Source: Clostridium sp.
GTDB taxonomy: Bacteria > Bacillota > Clostridia > Oscillospirales > Acutalibacteraceae
Length of the DNA stretch: 64,000 nucleotides
Direction of reading: 5' to 3'
Assembly: GCA_031272895.1 (NCBI GenBank)
Contig: JAISSW010000002.1
Span: 241,541-305,540 of the forward strand
In this document: in pieces, positions 1 through 9,539 of the stretch
How positions within the stretch are numbered: the first letter of the stretch is position 1
How the letters are laid out: each line of letters begins with the position of its first letter
Program-made: the position numbers and the translations under genes
The notes under the pieces: model-generated
Database searches by the model: none
Told to the model about the DNA's origin: nothing
Seen by the model: only the letters and a program-made list of their open reading frames with translations

Positions 1-300
1 CTGCGCGGAGGGCAGCAGCAACAGCTTACGCCTCAGCTGCGGCAGCTCCGGGTGACGGCGCGCACGCTCGGCAAGGCGGACGCTCAGCTTTTGGCGCAGC
101 TGAGCCGCCGCCGCGCGCGTAAAGGTAACTATCAGCAGCTGTGAGGGGTCACAGGGGTTTTGGGTATCCTCAAGCCGCCGCAAAACACGCTCAACCAGCA
201 CGGCGGTTTTGCCGCTGCCCGCCGCCGCAGACACCAACACCGCGCCGCCGCGCGCATTGATTGCAGCAAGCTGCCGCTCACTCCAAACAATGTTGGACAT
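1..300 (-). CDS. addA: ATP-dependent helicase/nuclease subunit A (AddA), N-terminal part, truncated by window edge
   Basis: Reverse-strand translation from ATG at 300 reads MSNIVWSERQLAAINARGGAVLVSAAAGSGKTAVLVERVLRRL...LLIVTFTRAAAAQLR: UvrD-family Walker A (AAAGSGKT) and the AddA-like N-terminus. TAATG overlap with the upstream gene. Confidence 0.85.
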   Translation of the reverse strand, partial: MSNIVWSERQLAAINARGGAVLVSAAAGSGKTAVLVERVLRRLEDTQNPCDPSQLLIVTFTRAAAAQLRQKLSVRLAERARRHPELPQLRRKLLLLPSAQ

Positions 301-1121
301 TATTTAAGGAAATAGAGGCTTGCGGCAAGCACATACTGCGCAACATAATAAAGCGTAATGTTTACGGCGATTTGCGCGGGCTTTGCTTTTTCCTTTGCAA
401 CGTTGAAATAGATTTGCGAAAGCACCAAATCCGAAAGGAAGAACAGCAGCAAGCCAAGCGCAAAAACCGCGGGGACTGTGTTCAAGGTCAAGGAGCCGAC
501 TGTGAAAGCAGCCTGTGCAACGGAAACATCGCCGGACATAGCGGGGAACATCAGCAATATTGGCAGAACCATGGTCGCCGTCAGCACAACGGTGTAAATC
601 AGCAATACCGGACGGAACTCCCCATAGGCAAGCTTCATGGGCTTTTCAAGGAAGAACATAAACAGCGCCATGGCGACGCCCGCCGCAAGGGCAATCAGCA
701 CTACCCTTGTGTCAAAGGCAAAAACGGAGTTAAGCCCCGCCAAAAAGAAGAAATGCCCCACCAAGAACGCGCTGAAGCCGCAGTACATATAATACTTTTT
801 TGACTCGGGGTGGGAGTCCTTTTGGTCAAGCCAAATGTCGCCCAAAAGACCGCAGACCTGACCCGCCACAACGCAGAGAATCATAATCAGCGAGTTTTTG
901 CTGATTAGCACCTGACCGGCGCTTGTGACGTCTTTGCCGGCGAGGATAACAGCCGAAAACAGCGAGTAGACAATGAACAGAATGCTCATGACCGTTTTGA
1001 CGGCGAGCGCGGGCTTGAATTTTTCTTGGGAACGCAAGGGGATATAGCTGCACAGCCCGGCAATGGGCAGCACAACCGCGGGAATAATGAGTGACAAAGA
1101 CAAGGTGAATGCTCCTCTCAA
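300..1121 (-). CDS. YhhN-like (lysoplasmalogenase family) integral membrane protein
   Basis: 273-aa polytopic protein; GDIWLDQK...FLVGHFFFLAGL pattern resembles the YhhN family. Confidence 0.6.
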   Translation of the reverse strand: MRGAFTLSLSLIIPAVVLPIAGLCSYIPLRSQEKFKPALAVKTVMSILFIVYSLFSAVILAGKDVTSAGQVLISKNSLIMILCVVAGQVCGLLGDIWLDQKDSHPESKKYYMYCGFSAFLVGHFFFLAGLNSVFAFDTRVVLIALAAGVAMALFMFFLEKPMKLAYGEFRPVLLIYTVVLTATMVLPILLMFPAMSGDVSVAQAAFTVGSLTLNTVPAVFALGLLLFFLSDLVLSQIYFNVAKEKAKPAQIAVNITLYYVAQYVLAASLYFLK

Positions 1122-1294
1122 TTATGTAATATTGTCACCACTATTATAACAAACTTTGTTTTGGAATTCAATAGCTTTTTGTAAAATGGCCGCGCACAAA
1201 CAAAAAATGTTATATTTCATATTTAGAATTAAAATTCTGTGCAATTGTGATAAAATATCAATATTAGTCGAATGCGCCGTAAAAGGAGTTAAGC

Positions 1295-2296
1295 ATGAGA
1301 AAAATTACCAAAAGCCTTGCCGTAATCCTCGCCTGTGTTACGGCGCTGATTTGTTCGGCATCAATTTTTGTCGCCTCCGCCGCCGAGCAGGACGCGGTGC
1401 GACTGGAGCACAGGAACGGCAGCATTGTCGAATACCACGACGTTGTGTTTGGTCCAAGCGTTTTTGAGCAGCCCTCAAGCGTTTACAGCCCGCAGCTTGC
1501 CAAGCTCAGCTGTTCCCTTGGAGAGCTTTCGGAGTGCGACCTTGTGCCCAATATGCAGCTGCTTGGTATTGGTGACTGCTATAAATATGTTTCTTCCGCC
1601 GACTCGAACTCCTCATTCCCAAATTATTTCATCGGCGCAAGGCAAATGACGATAAACGGCAAGGACACCGCCGTGTTTATCCTTTATTGCCAGGGCACAG
1701 GCAGCAGCTTTGCGCAAATCATGAACTGCCTCAAGCTCGCCACCGTGGACTATTGCGGCTATAATGTCCACGCGGGCTTCCGCGAGCTTGCGGACGAGCT
1801 GTGGAATTCACTTGCGGCGTTTATTGACCGGAACCCTCAGCTTCCAAAGGAGCGCAAGCTGCTGCTGACGGGCTTCAGCGCCGGCGCGGCGGCGGTTAAC
1901 CTTATGGGGCTGCGCTTTAACACGGAAAAAAGCAACACCATCGCCCAAAAGGACGACGTTTATGTCTACGGCTTTGCGAACCCCAATGTCTACGTGGGCG
2001 GCAAGTCCGACACCGTGGATTTCAACAACATCTTTTGTATAGATAACCTGAGCGACCCGATTCCGCGCCTGCCGTTCAACACCGTTTTCGGCGAATGGAA
2101 CAAGCCGGGCATAATTTATGTGCTTGACGACGACGACAGCTCAAGCGGTCACAACTTTCCGCACCGCAACCCCGTGTACCTTAAAGGGATTGACAGCGTC
2201 CAACCCGGCAGCTACAGCACTGCGTTCAGCTTTACAACAATCTTTAAGGTTGCGCAAATGATATACTATGAAATGCTTTACAGCTTGAGGGGCTGA
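1295..2296 (+). CDS. Secreted lipase-like alpha/beta hydrolase
   Basis: Signal peptide; GFSAG nucleophile-elbow motif; aaggag upstream of ATG. Confidence 0.6.
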   Translation: MRKITKSLAVILACVTALICSASIFVASAAEQDAVRLEHRNGSIVEYHDVVFGPSVFEQPSSVYSPQLAKLSCSLGELSECDLVPNMQLLGIGDCYKYVSSADSNSSFPNYFIGARQMTINGKDTAVFILYCQGTGSSFAQIMNCLKLATVDYCGYNVHAGFRELADELWNSLAAFIDRNPQLPKERKLLLTGFSAGAAAVNLMGLRFNTEKSNTIAQKDDVYVYGFANPNVYVGGKSDTVDFNNIFCIDNLSDPIPRLPFNTVFGEWNKPGIIYVLDDDDSSSGHNFPHRNPVYLKGIDSVQPGSYSTAFSFTTIFKVAQMIYYEMLYSLRG

Positions 2297-2300
2297 TTCT

Positions 2301-3014
2301 TCAGCGCTCGGCAAGCCGGTTCTTCAGCTTGGTGAGTATTCTTTTTTCCAAGCGGGATATATAGCTTTGGGAAATCCCAAGGCTGTCCGCAACCTCCTTT
2401 TGTGTGTATTCCCTTGGGCAGCCAAGCCCAAAGCGCATACGGATTATAAGCTTTTCCCTCTCCTCCAGCCTGCCGATGACCAAAAGCAGCCGCCGCCTTT
2501 CATCGGCGTCCTCCAGCTCCGTTTGGATGCCGTCGCTTTGTGTACCCAGCACGTCTGAGAGCAGCAGCTCGTTGCCGTCCCAATCCACGTTCAGCGGCTC
2601 GTCAATAGAGATTTCTCCGCGCTCTTTTGCCGTTTTGCGCAGGTGCATAAGGATTTCATTCTCAATGCACCTGCTGGCGTAGGTTGCAAGCTTTGTGTTT
2701 TTGGACGGGTCAAAGCTGCGCACTGCCTTAATCAGCCCAATGCTGCCTATGCCTATCAAATCGTCCGTTGGTGTGCCGGTGTTTTCAAACTTGCGGGCAA
2801 TGTAGACGACAAGCCTTAAATTGTGTACTATTAAGGTGTCACGCACAGCCTCGTCCCCCGCAAGGATTCTCTCAAACAGCTCCCGCTCCTCCTCTCGCGT
2901 CAGCGGGGGCGGCAGGCTTTGGGACGAACCCATGTAATGTATTTCCTGCGGCGGGTAAAGGAAGCCCATTACCCTTTCCGTCAACCATTTTATTATACTA
3001 AGTATTTTTTCCAT
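2301..3014 (-). CDS. sigE: RNA polymerase sporulation sigma factor SigE
   Basis: [38 protein letters not shown]... pro-sequence plus sigma-70 regions 2-4 ([45 protein letters not shown]). Directly follows spoIIGA. Start set at the internal Met rather than the ORF-track start. Confidence 0.93.
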   Translation of the reverse strand: MEKILSIIKWLTERVMGFLYPPQEIHYMGSSQSLPPPLTREEERELFERILAGDEAVRDTLIVHNLRLVVYIARKFENTGTPTDDLIGIGSIGLIKAVRSFDPSKNTKLATYASRCIENEILMHLRKTAKERGEISIDEPLNVDWDGNELLLSDVLGTQSDGIQTELEDADERRRLLLVIGRLEEREKLIIRMRFGLGCPREYTQKEVADSLGISQSYISRLEKRILTKLKNRLAER

Positions 3015-3882
3015 TGCGAACCTCCCTGCACTGCTCAAAAAACACGTTACCCAAAAGCGCCGTATATTCGCCGCCCGCCGGCGCCCTGTCACTGACGGCT
3101 ATGTAAACCTCGTCGCAAAGCCAGCGCTTTTTCCCCCGCACAGCTACGGCACTGCTTGCCCTGAAGGCGGGCAAAAGCCCCGTGCCGCCAACGCTGTTAA
3201 AGGGTATCAGCCGCAAAGCGGAAAGCTCCGGCTTAGCTCCGGCTTCCTCAAACGCAAGGACCTCCGGCGGGGCAATGGCGTGCAGTGCGTCACGCTGCGC
3301 AACAATCACCGGCGCCCCGCTGAAGCCTTCGCGCAGGGAACTGCCGCTGTCAAACAGTGCCTTGCAGCTGAGCTCTTTGCCGCCTGCGTTTATCGTCAGG
3401 TCAAACACATGGTTTTCCGGCGCGTTGCGGCGTGTCAGCAGCGCCAGCAGACGCACAAGAGCGTAGCACAAAATGGTGCTTACGCATAAAAGAAGAACCG
3501 AAATGTCCCAATACGCCGCCCCGTTGTTAAAAACCATGCCCTGCGGCGCAAGCAGGCTCCAAAGGGCAAGCATAGCTCCCGCGAAGATAAAGCTTGCCAT
3601 CATAAAGCAGCCCGCCGCACGCAGATAAAACCTGAGCGAACGGAAGCCGAACGCAAGCCATGCAAGCAGGCCACAGCCCGCTATTTTTATCAGCACACCC
3701 AGCGCCGTGGGCAGGGGCGGCAGCAATATAACCAAGCTCATTGCGCCGCCAAGGAGCGTGGCAAGCAGCAGCCGCAGCCTGCGCGGGCGCAGCTTAAGCA
3801 GGGCGGCACAGGCAAGCAGCAGCATGGCGGTGATAAAGCAGTTTAGAAAAATAAGAACGTCTATATAAATAACCCGTTGCAT
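2998..3882 (-). CDS. spoIIGA: Sigma-E processing peptidase SpoIIGA
   Basis: [23 protein letters not shown]-terminal membrane domain, FDSGSSL aspartic-protease-like motif, upstream of and overlapping sigE. Confidence 0.9.
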   Translation of the reverse strand: MQRVIYIDVLIFLNCFITAMLLLACAALLKLRPRRLRLLLATLLGGAMSLVILLPPLPTALGVLIKIAGCGLLAWLAFGFRSLRFYLRAAGCFMMASFIFAGAMLALWSLLAPQGMVFNNGAAYWDISVLLLCVSTILCYALVRLLALLTRRNAPENHVFDLTINAGGKELSCKALFDSGSSLREGFSGAPVIVAQRDALHAIAPPEVLAFEEAGAKPELSALRLIPFNSVGGTGLLPAFRASSAVAVRGKKRWLCDEVYIAVSDRAPAGGEYTALLGNVFFEQCREVRNGKNT

Positions 3883-3956
3883 AAGCCCTCCCCCTATACT
3901 TGCGTGTAAGAGTCTATCACCCTTTGCCCGCCGAATATGTCGCAACAGGGGGTAAG

Positions 3957-4005
3957 AAAAAACAAGTCCCCGCGGTGCGAACTGCCGCGAGGCTTAGCTT
4001 GTTTT
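3957..4005 (-). terminator. Rho-independent terminator downstream of the 45-aa ORF
   Basis: Minus strand AACAAG..CCTCGCGG-CAGTTCGCA-CCGCGGGGA-CTTGTTTTTTCTT; long stem plus U tract. Confidence 0.8.
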
Positions 4006-4019
4006 CTGTTCTTTTGTCA

Positions 4020-4157
4020 TCAGCCCTTGATGCTGAGCGGTCCCTGTTCAAGGGAAACCAGCGCCAACACCTTCAGGAAACGGGATACAAGGCCTTGTTC
4101 GCGTTCCATGCCCTGAAGCAGCTGCTTTTCCATGTTCCACCGTTCGCGGATACTCAT
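4020..4157 (-). CDS. Uncharacterised 45-aa basic/helical small protein
   Basis: MSIRERWNMEKQLLQGMEREQGLVSRFLKVLALVSLEQGPLSIKG; AAGAAAGGAGGT Shine-Dalgarno, perfect promoter upstream, terminator downstream. Confidence 0.7.
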   Translation of the reverse strand: MSIRERWNMEKQLLQGMEREQGLVSRFLKVLALVSLEQGPLSIKG

Positions 4158-4190
4158 GTGCCGAACCTCCTTTCTTAATGGGTTAATACC

Positions 4191-4219
4191 ATTATAGAGC
4201 AAAAAGCGGTTTTTGTCAA
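4191..4219 (-). promoter_or_regulatory. Consensus sigma-A promoter for the 45-aa ORF
   Basis: Minus strand TTGACA-17 nt-TATAAT (12/12 consensus). Confidence 0.85.
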
Positions 4220-4610
4220 GCACATTGCACAAATCGAACCCCTCAATTTTGTGCAACATAGCTAAAAACTTTTTGCAGCGCTGTGGCTTGCGGCGGATTT
4301 ATTTGTGAAAACACGGTCACAAAAAGTCTTTTTGCCCCCGTCAGCGGGCAATAAAATCTCCATTTAGCACAAAATTCACGCCGCTTACTGCCTGATTCCA
4401 AAATTTTCCGCCGAGTTTGGCGCATTATCAACCTTTATTTTGCCATACTAAGCACGCGGAACGGAAGAGTTATTCCGTTGGGCGCAAAAAGCCTTAAAAC
4501 GCAAGGCGCTTGCGTTAGGTACGGGGCGTTGTGCGGCAAGGTTTTCCGCAGACCCATTAACGGTCCTTTGACCGCAAAAGCGAAAACGGAAAACCGAAAC
4601 GGCAAAAAAC

Positions 4611-4639
4611 TTGAAAAAAAAAGTGTCCTATGTTACAAT
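4611..4639 (+). promoter_or_regulatory. Sigma-A-like promoter upstream of the DUF5696-like gene
   Basis: TTGAAA-17 nt-TACAAT. Confidence 0.65.
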
Positions 4640-4670
4640 AGAACATGGATTTTTCAAAGGTCCGCGTCCC

Positions 4671-4706
4671 GAAGGACAAGCCCGCCGAGCGGCGGCACTG
4701 TCCTTC
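4671..4706 (+). promoter_or_regulatory. 5'-UTR stem-loop
   Basis: GAAGGACA-AGC-CCGCC-GAGC-GGCGG-CAC-TGTCCTTC: two perfect stems separated by a symmetric 3x3 internal loop. Confidence 0.7.
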
Positions 4707-4735
4707 GCCGCTACATACTGAGGGAGTAGAGGAAC

Positions 4736-6925
4736 ATGAAGCGTTTTTTGGCGGTATTGCTGATAGCTTTGCTTTTAATATTGCCGGTTTCCTGCGGGGC
4801 AGCGCCCGCCCTGCTGGAGGAAAGCTACGACAAGCTCAACGAGAGCATAAGCCCCGTTATTGACGCCGCATTGCACAAGCCGCCCGCGGATGTTAAAAAG
4901 CTTAAGAAGATGGCGGCGGGCGGAATAATAGAGCTTTATTGCGACCCGACAACCTTTGCTGTCAGCGTTAAGGAAACGGTCAGCGGGCAATATTGGCACT
5001 CCCTGCCGAGCTATGTAGCCGGTCAGACGGACAGCGCCGCACCGGTCAGCCTTACGGTGCGCAGCGAGAACGAGCGCTATTATTGGAATGTTCAGGATAA
5101 TTCCGTCGCTTTCGGCAAGGCGTCAAGCGAGCCTATAGCCGACGGCAGCGGCGTCTTGGTTGCATATGACTGCTATCTCAACGCCCAAGAGGCGCAAAGC
5201 TCTTCCCCCTCCATGGGCTTCCGCGTGGAGCTGCGCTGCACAATCACGGACGGCAGCCTTGTGGTCCAAGCGAACTGGCGCAGCCTTGTGCCGGATTCCC
5301 AGGCCGTGCTGGAGCGTATGGGGGTATTGGAATACTTCGGTGCCTACACAAAAAGCGGTGCGAATGACTTTTTGCTTTTGCCGGACGGCAGCGGTGCTGT
5401 TGTAAAGACGGCCAAGGAGGACAAGACCTTTGCCCAAGCGCTCAGCTTTCAGGTCTATGGCCCGGATAGGGCGACACCCTCGCCGAACTATTCATATTCG
5501 GCTATACTTCCGGTGTTTGGAATCAGGCGCGGCAGCAGCGGCTTTGCGGCATATATAGAGCAGGGCGACGCAATTGCCACAATCACCGCGGACCGGCAGC
5601 GGGAGGATAATTCCCTCAACAGCGTGGGGGCGTGCTTTGATATTACCCCCAGCTTGACGGAGAAAAAAGGCAGCAAAACAGTTGTTTACAGCTCCACCGG
5701 CAGCTACTCTGAGCCGGTTTGTATACGCTACCGCTTCCTCTCCGGCAGTGCGGCAAGCTATTCGGGCATGGCGGGCGCCCTGCGTGAGCAGATGATGCGC
5801 AGCCGTCTGCTTCCAAACCGCAGTGTGGAAAACCAGGAGAAAATCCCCGTCAACATAAGCCTGACGGCAACCGCCCGGATTAAGGGGCTGTTTGAATACA
5901 CCAAAACAATGGCCACCGCAGAGCAGGCGGAGGAGCTGCTTTCCCTGCTGAAGGGCAAGGGAATAGACAACGTGTTCATGCAGCTGTTGGGCGCAACAAC
6001 AAGGGGCGACAGCGTAAGGGTTTTGAGCCGTGTTGGCGGCAACGACGCCTACAGCGCCCTGCAAAAAAATATGCAGGCACAAAACATGAGGTTGTTTTTG
6101 GATATTCCGTTCTTGACGGGCAACGGCGGCGAGCGGGCGGAGAGCCTTTACGGTAAAAGCATCAGTATCCCCTACACCAACGCCGTCAGCACCCTTTACG
6201 GCGCCAAGCAGCGCACCTATACCCTGCGAGCGATGGAAAGCCTTGATGACGTGACAGAAAGGCTGCTGCTGAGTATGCGCGAGCTTGAACCTATGGGGCT
6301 TTCCTTGGGGGATTTAGACGCTGCGCTTTGCTCCGATTACTCCGACGGGGGGCGCTATAATCGCCAGCAGTCCGTGCAAAAAATCCGTGAGCAGCTCACG
6401 GCACTTTCAACCGAGCGCAAGCTGATGGTACCCGGCGGCAATTTCTATTTACTCTATAACGCCTCCGTCGTCACGGAGCTGCCGAGCGCGGCCGTCGCCC
6501 ACACGGAGAGCGCCGCCTATGTCAGTATACCCTTGGTGCAAATGCTGCTGCACGGGCTTGTTGATTATTCTTTCACACCGCTAAACCTTGAGGAGGACAA
6601 AGAAACCGCCCTGCTAAAAAGTATAGCCTACGGAGCAATTCCCGCGTTCAGCTGGGCGGCTACCGTGCCAAACGGCTCCTCCGGCGCTGTTGACGCCTTG
6701 GATTACGAAAACGGAATTAGCTTTGCCGCCGCGGCAAGCGAAAAAGCAAGCCTGGCGCTTGCGGATTTGCGCGGCTCTCGCATAACCGACCATACAGTCT
6801 ATAAAACGGGGGTGAGTGGAACCACCTATGAAACGGGCGCGGTTGTCTATGTTAACTCAAGCGCAAAGGCGGCTGAGGTTAACGGGCTTACCATACCCGC
6901 AAAGAGCTTCCTGCGAGTTAACTGA
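4736..6925 (+). CDS. Large exported lipoprotein, DUF5696-like
   Basis: Lipobox LILPVSCG; 729-aa extracellular protein; central block (LLPDGSGAV..., PVFGI) resembles DUF5696 proteins. Confidence 0.55.
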   Translation: MKRFLAVLLIALLLILPVSCGAAPALLEESYDKLNESISPVIDAALHKPPADVKKLKKMAAGGIIELYCDPTTFAVSVKETVSGQYWHSLPSYVAGQTDSAAPVSLTVRSENERYYWNVQDNSVAFGKASSEPIADGSGVLVAYDCYLNAQEAQSSSPSMGFRVELRCTITDGSLVVQANWRSLVPDSQAVLERMGVLEYFGAYTKSGANDFLLLPDGSGAVVKTAKEDKTFAQALSFQVYGPDRATPSPNYSYSAILPVFGIRRGSSGFAAYIEQGDAIATITADRQREDNSLNSVGACFDITPSLTEKKGSKTVVYSSTGSYSEPVCIRYRFLSGSAASYSGMAGALREQMMRSRLLPNRSVENQEKIPVNISLTATARIKGLFEYTKTMATAEQAEELLSLLKGKGIDNVFMQLLGATTRGDSVRVLSRVGGNDAYSALQKNMQAQNMRLFLDIPFLTGNGGERAESLYGKSISIPYTNAVSTLYGAKQRTYTLRAMESLDDVTERLLLSMRELEPMGLSLGDLDAALCSDYSDGGRYNRQQSVQKIREQLTALSTERKLMVPGGNFYLLYNASVVTELPSAAVAHTESAAYVSIPLVQMLLHGLVDYSFTPLNLEEDKETALLKSIAYGAIPAFSWAATVPNGSSGAVDALDYENGISFAAAASEKASLALADLRGSRITDHTVYKTGVSGTTYETGAVVYVNSSAKAAEVNGLTIPAKSFLRVN

Positions 6926-6958
6926 CAAGCAAACAAAAAAGAATTAGGGGAGAAAAAA

Positions 6959-7429
6959 ATGAAATGCCCGTTCTGCGGACTGGAGGACAGCCGCGTAGTA
7001 GACAGCCGACCCTCTGACGACAAGTCAAGGATACGCCGCCGCCGAGAATGCGAAAGCTGTAAAAGGCGCTTTACCACATACGAAACGGTGGAAACAATTC
7101 CCATTGTTGTGGTGAAGAAAAACATGACCCGTGAACCCTTCAGCAGGGAAAAGCTGTTCAAAAGTCTGCTGATTGCCTGCAGCAAGCGCCCCGTTGAAAC
7201 GGACGAGCTTGACCGCATTGTGACTGAAATTGAGGCGACGCTGCAAAACTCAATGCAGAGGGAGATTCCCAGCGTCAGGATTGGCGAGCTGGTAATGGAG
7301 AACCTGCGCAGCCTTGACGAGGTGGCATATGTGCGCTTTGCGTCGGTTTACCACCGCTTCCAAGACATAAGCACCTTTAAGGAGGCAATTTCGCAAATTC
7401 TGGGTGAAAAGCCGACGGAAGAGGGATAA
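6959..7429 (+). CDS. nrdR: Transcriptional repressor NrdR
   Basis: MKCPFCGLEDSRVVDSRPSDDKSRIRRRRECESCKRRFTTYE zinc ribbon plus ATP-cone. Confidence 0.95.
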   Translation: MKCPFCGLEDSRVVDSRPSDDKSRIRRRRECESCKRRFTTYETVETIPIVVVKKNMTREPFSREKLFKSLLIACSKRPVETDELDRIVTEIEATLQNSMQREIPSVRIGELVMENLRSLDEVAYVRFASVYHRFQDISTFKEAISQILGEKPTEEG

Positions 7430-7556
7430 AAAGCGAAGTTTTTGCATATTATTTCATTTTTGTTGCATAATTATGCGTCATATTTCTAAAACAGAAAAAT
7501 ATCCGCCTGCGTATGTGGTATAATCATCAACTAACAAATATTGTTGGAGGTAGAAC

Positions 7557-8720
7557 ATGGATACGGTGGAAAGGGACGGAGCTTATATCGCGAACACCTA
7601 CGCTCGCTATGGCGTTGTGTTTGCTCGCGGTAAGGGCGCGCGCCTTTGGGATACCGACGGGCGCGAGTATATTGATTTTTCAAGCGGAATAGGCGTTAAC
7701 AGCCTTGGCATCGCCGACCGTGAGTGGCTTACCGCCGTGACTCAGCAGGCGGGCAGGCTTGCCCACATATCCAACTATTTCTGCAACGAGCCTGCGGCGG
7801 AGCTTGCCGAGATGCTTTGCAAAAGAACCGGCATGGAAAGGGTTTTCTTCGCGAACTCCGGCGCGGAGGCAAACGAGTGCGCAATTAAGGCTGCCCGCAA
7901 GTATTCAAGCCAAAAATACGGCGCAGGGCGCGGCGTGGTCGTGACCTTAACCAACAGCTTCCACGGACGGACGGCGGCTACGCTTTCCGCAACCGGGCAG
8001 GAGGATATGCACACATATTTCTACCCTTTCCCGCAGGGCTTTGTGAGCGTCCCGGCAAATGACCTTGCCGCCTTGCAGGCTGTGTTTGATAACGGCGACG
8101 TTTGCGCTCTAATGCTCGAGTGCATACAGGGCGAGGGCGGCGTTATTGTGCTGGAGAAGGGCTACCTTAAGGCGGCGCAAAAGCTCTGCGCCCAAAGGGA
8201 TATACTCTTTATATGCGATGAGGTACAAACCGGCAACGGGCGCACAGGCACACTCTATGCGTATGAGCAGTTTGGGCTTAAGCCGGACATTGTAACAACA
8301 GCTAAGGGCTTGGGCGGCGGCTTGCCAATCGGTGCCGTGCTGTTCAACAAAAAAACTCAGGGCGTTTTTACTCCGGGGACTCACGGCTCAACCTTTGGCG
8401 GCAACCCGCTTTGCTGCGCCGCCGCGCTGAGCGTACTTTCGCGGCTTGACGAATACTTCCTTGCGGCGGTAAGGGCAAGGGGTGATTTCCTGCGCTTTGA
8501 GCTGAAAAAGCTGCCGCAGGTCAAAGAACTCAGCGGTCTGGGGCTTATGGTGGGCATAAGCGTTGACGGCGACGCAAAGCAAATTGCTAAGGCTTGCCTT
8601 AATAAGGGCTTGGTTGTGCTGACGGCAAAGGACAAAATCCGCCTGCTGCCTCCGCTTAACATCGGCATGGAGGAGCTTAAGGAGGGCGTGGCAAGGCTGA
8701 AAGAGGCCCTTGAAAAATGA
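7557..8720 (+). CDS. argD: Class-III aminotransferase, acetylornithine aminotransferase type
   Basis: FANSGAEANECAIKAARKYS, FICDEVQTGNGRTG, TTAKGLGGGLPIGAV motifs. Confidence 0.8.
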   Translation: MDTVERDGAYIANTYARYGVVFARGKGARLWDTDGREYIDFSSGIGVNSLGIADREWLTAVTQQAGRLAHISNYFCNEPAAELAEMLCKRTGMERVFFANSGAEANECAIKAARKYSSQKYGAGRGVVVTLTNSFHGRTAATLSATGQEDMHTYFYPFPQGFVSVPANDLAALQAVFDNGDVCALMLECIQGEGGVIVLEKGYLKAAQKLCAQRDILFICDEVQTGNGRTGTLYAYEQFGLKPDIVTTAKGLGGGLPIGAVLFNKKTQGVFTPGTHGSTFGGNPLCCAAALSVLSRLDEYFLAAVRARGDFLRFELKKLPQVKELSGLGLMVGISVDGDAKQIAKACLNKGLVVLTAKDKIRLLPPLNIGMEELKEGVARLKEALEK

Positions 8721-9397
8721 GCTTTTTACTGGATACCCATGTTCATACCGCCGAAAGCTCACATTGCGCAAGGCTGCCTGCCGCAGGGGTAGTGGAGCAT
8801 TATATTTCCTTGGGCTATGACGGCATTGTTGTGACCGACCACATGAAGTCCGAGGACTGGCGCCTTAGTATGCTGCCATGGCATAAAAAGGCGGAGCGCT
8901 GGTTAAGAGGCTACCGTGCCGCCTGCAAGGCTGCGGACGGCAGACTTACCGTGCTGCTTGGCATGGAGATACGCCCGGACGATTCACACAACGATTACTT
9001 GCTTTTCGGCGTTGACGAGGGCTTTGTTTACGGTACCCCAAACCTGCACCGTGTTAAAAACCTTAAGGAGCTGCGAAAGATCGCCGACAGGCACGGGCTT
9101 TTGGTTGTGCAGGCGCACCCTTTCCGCAAGGGGATGACCATCAGCGATTGGACGCTGCTTGACGGTGTTGAGGTTCTCAACGGCGGAGCCTACCACGACA
9201 GCAACAACGATGTTGCCCTGCAATGGGCGCACAAGCATTCCCTGCTGCAAACGGCGGGCTCGGATTACCATGGCTATAAATCCCCAAAGAAGACTCCCGC
9301 TGTGCATTACGGCCTGCGGCTGCGGGAACCTGTGGCTGAAAGCAAGCGCTTAGCTGAGCTGCTGCGCGCGGGTGAATATGAGCTTGCGGCGCTATAA
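8717..9397 (+). CDS. PHP-domain metal-dependent phosphoesterase
   Basis: DTHVHTAESSHCA, VVTDHMKSEDW, QAHPFRKG, GSDYHGY motifs. Confidence 0.8.
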   Translation: MSFLLDTHVHTAESSHCARLPAAGVVEHYISLGYDGIVVTDHMKSEDWRLSMLPWHKKAERWLRGYRAACKAADGRLTVLLGMEIRPDDSHNDYLLFGVDEGFVYGTPNLHRVKNLKELRKIADRHGLLVVQAHPFRKGMTISDWTLLDGVEVLNGGAYHDSNNDVALQWAHKHSLLQTAGSDYHGYKSPKKTPAVHYGLRLREPVAESKRLAELLRAGEYELAAL

Positions 9398-9461
9398 AGA
9401 CTTTGTTTTCGGGGCTTTGCGCCCGAATGACGGCAAACTCCAAAATTTGTGCTAAAAAGCA

Positions 9462-9490
9462 TTGACAAACGCAACATATTGTGGTATACT
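9462..9490 (+). promoter_or_regulatory. Sigma-A promoter
   Basis: TTGACA-17 nt-TATACT upstream of the 104-aa ORF. Confidence 0.75.
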
Positions 9491-9539
9491 GTCAGCAAAC
9501 AAGGGAGTATATCATTTTAAGGCGTTTGGAGGGGTTTAT

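Noticed and set aside
3932-4178. + strand ORF 3900-4178 as an alternative to the minus-strand 45-aa gene
   Set aside because: No Shine-Dalgarno or promoter, whereas the minus strand has perfect expression signals and a terminator.
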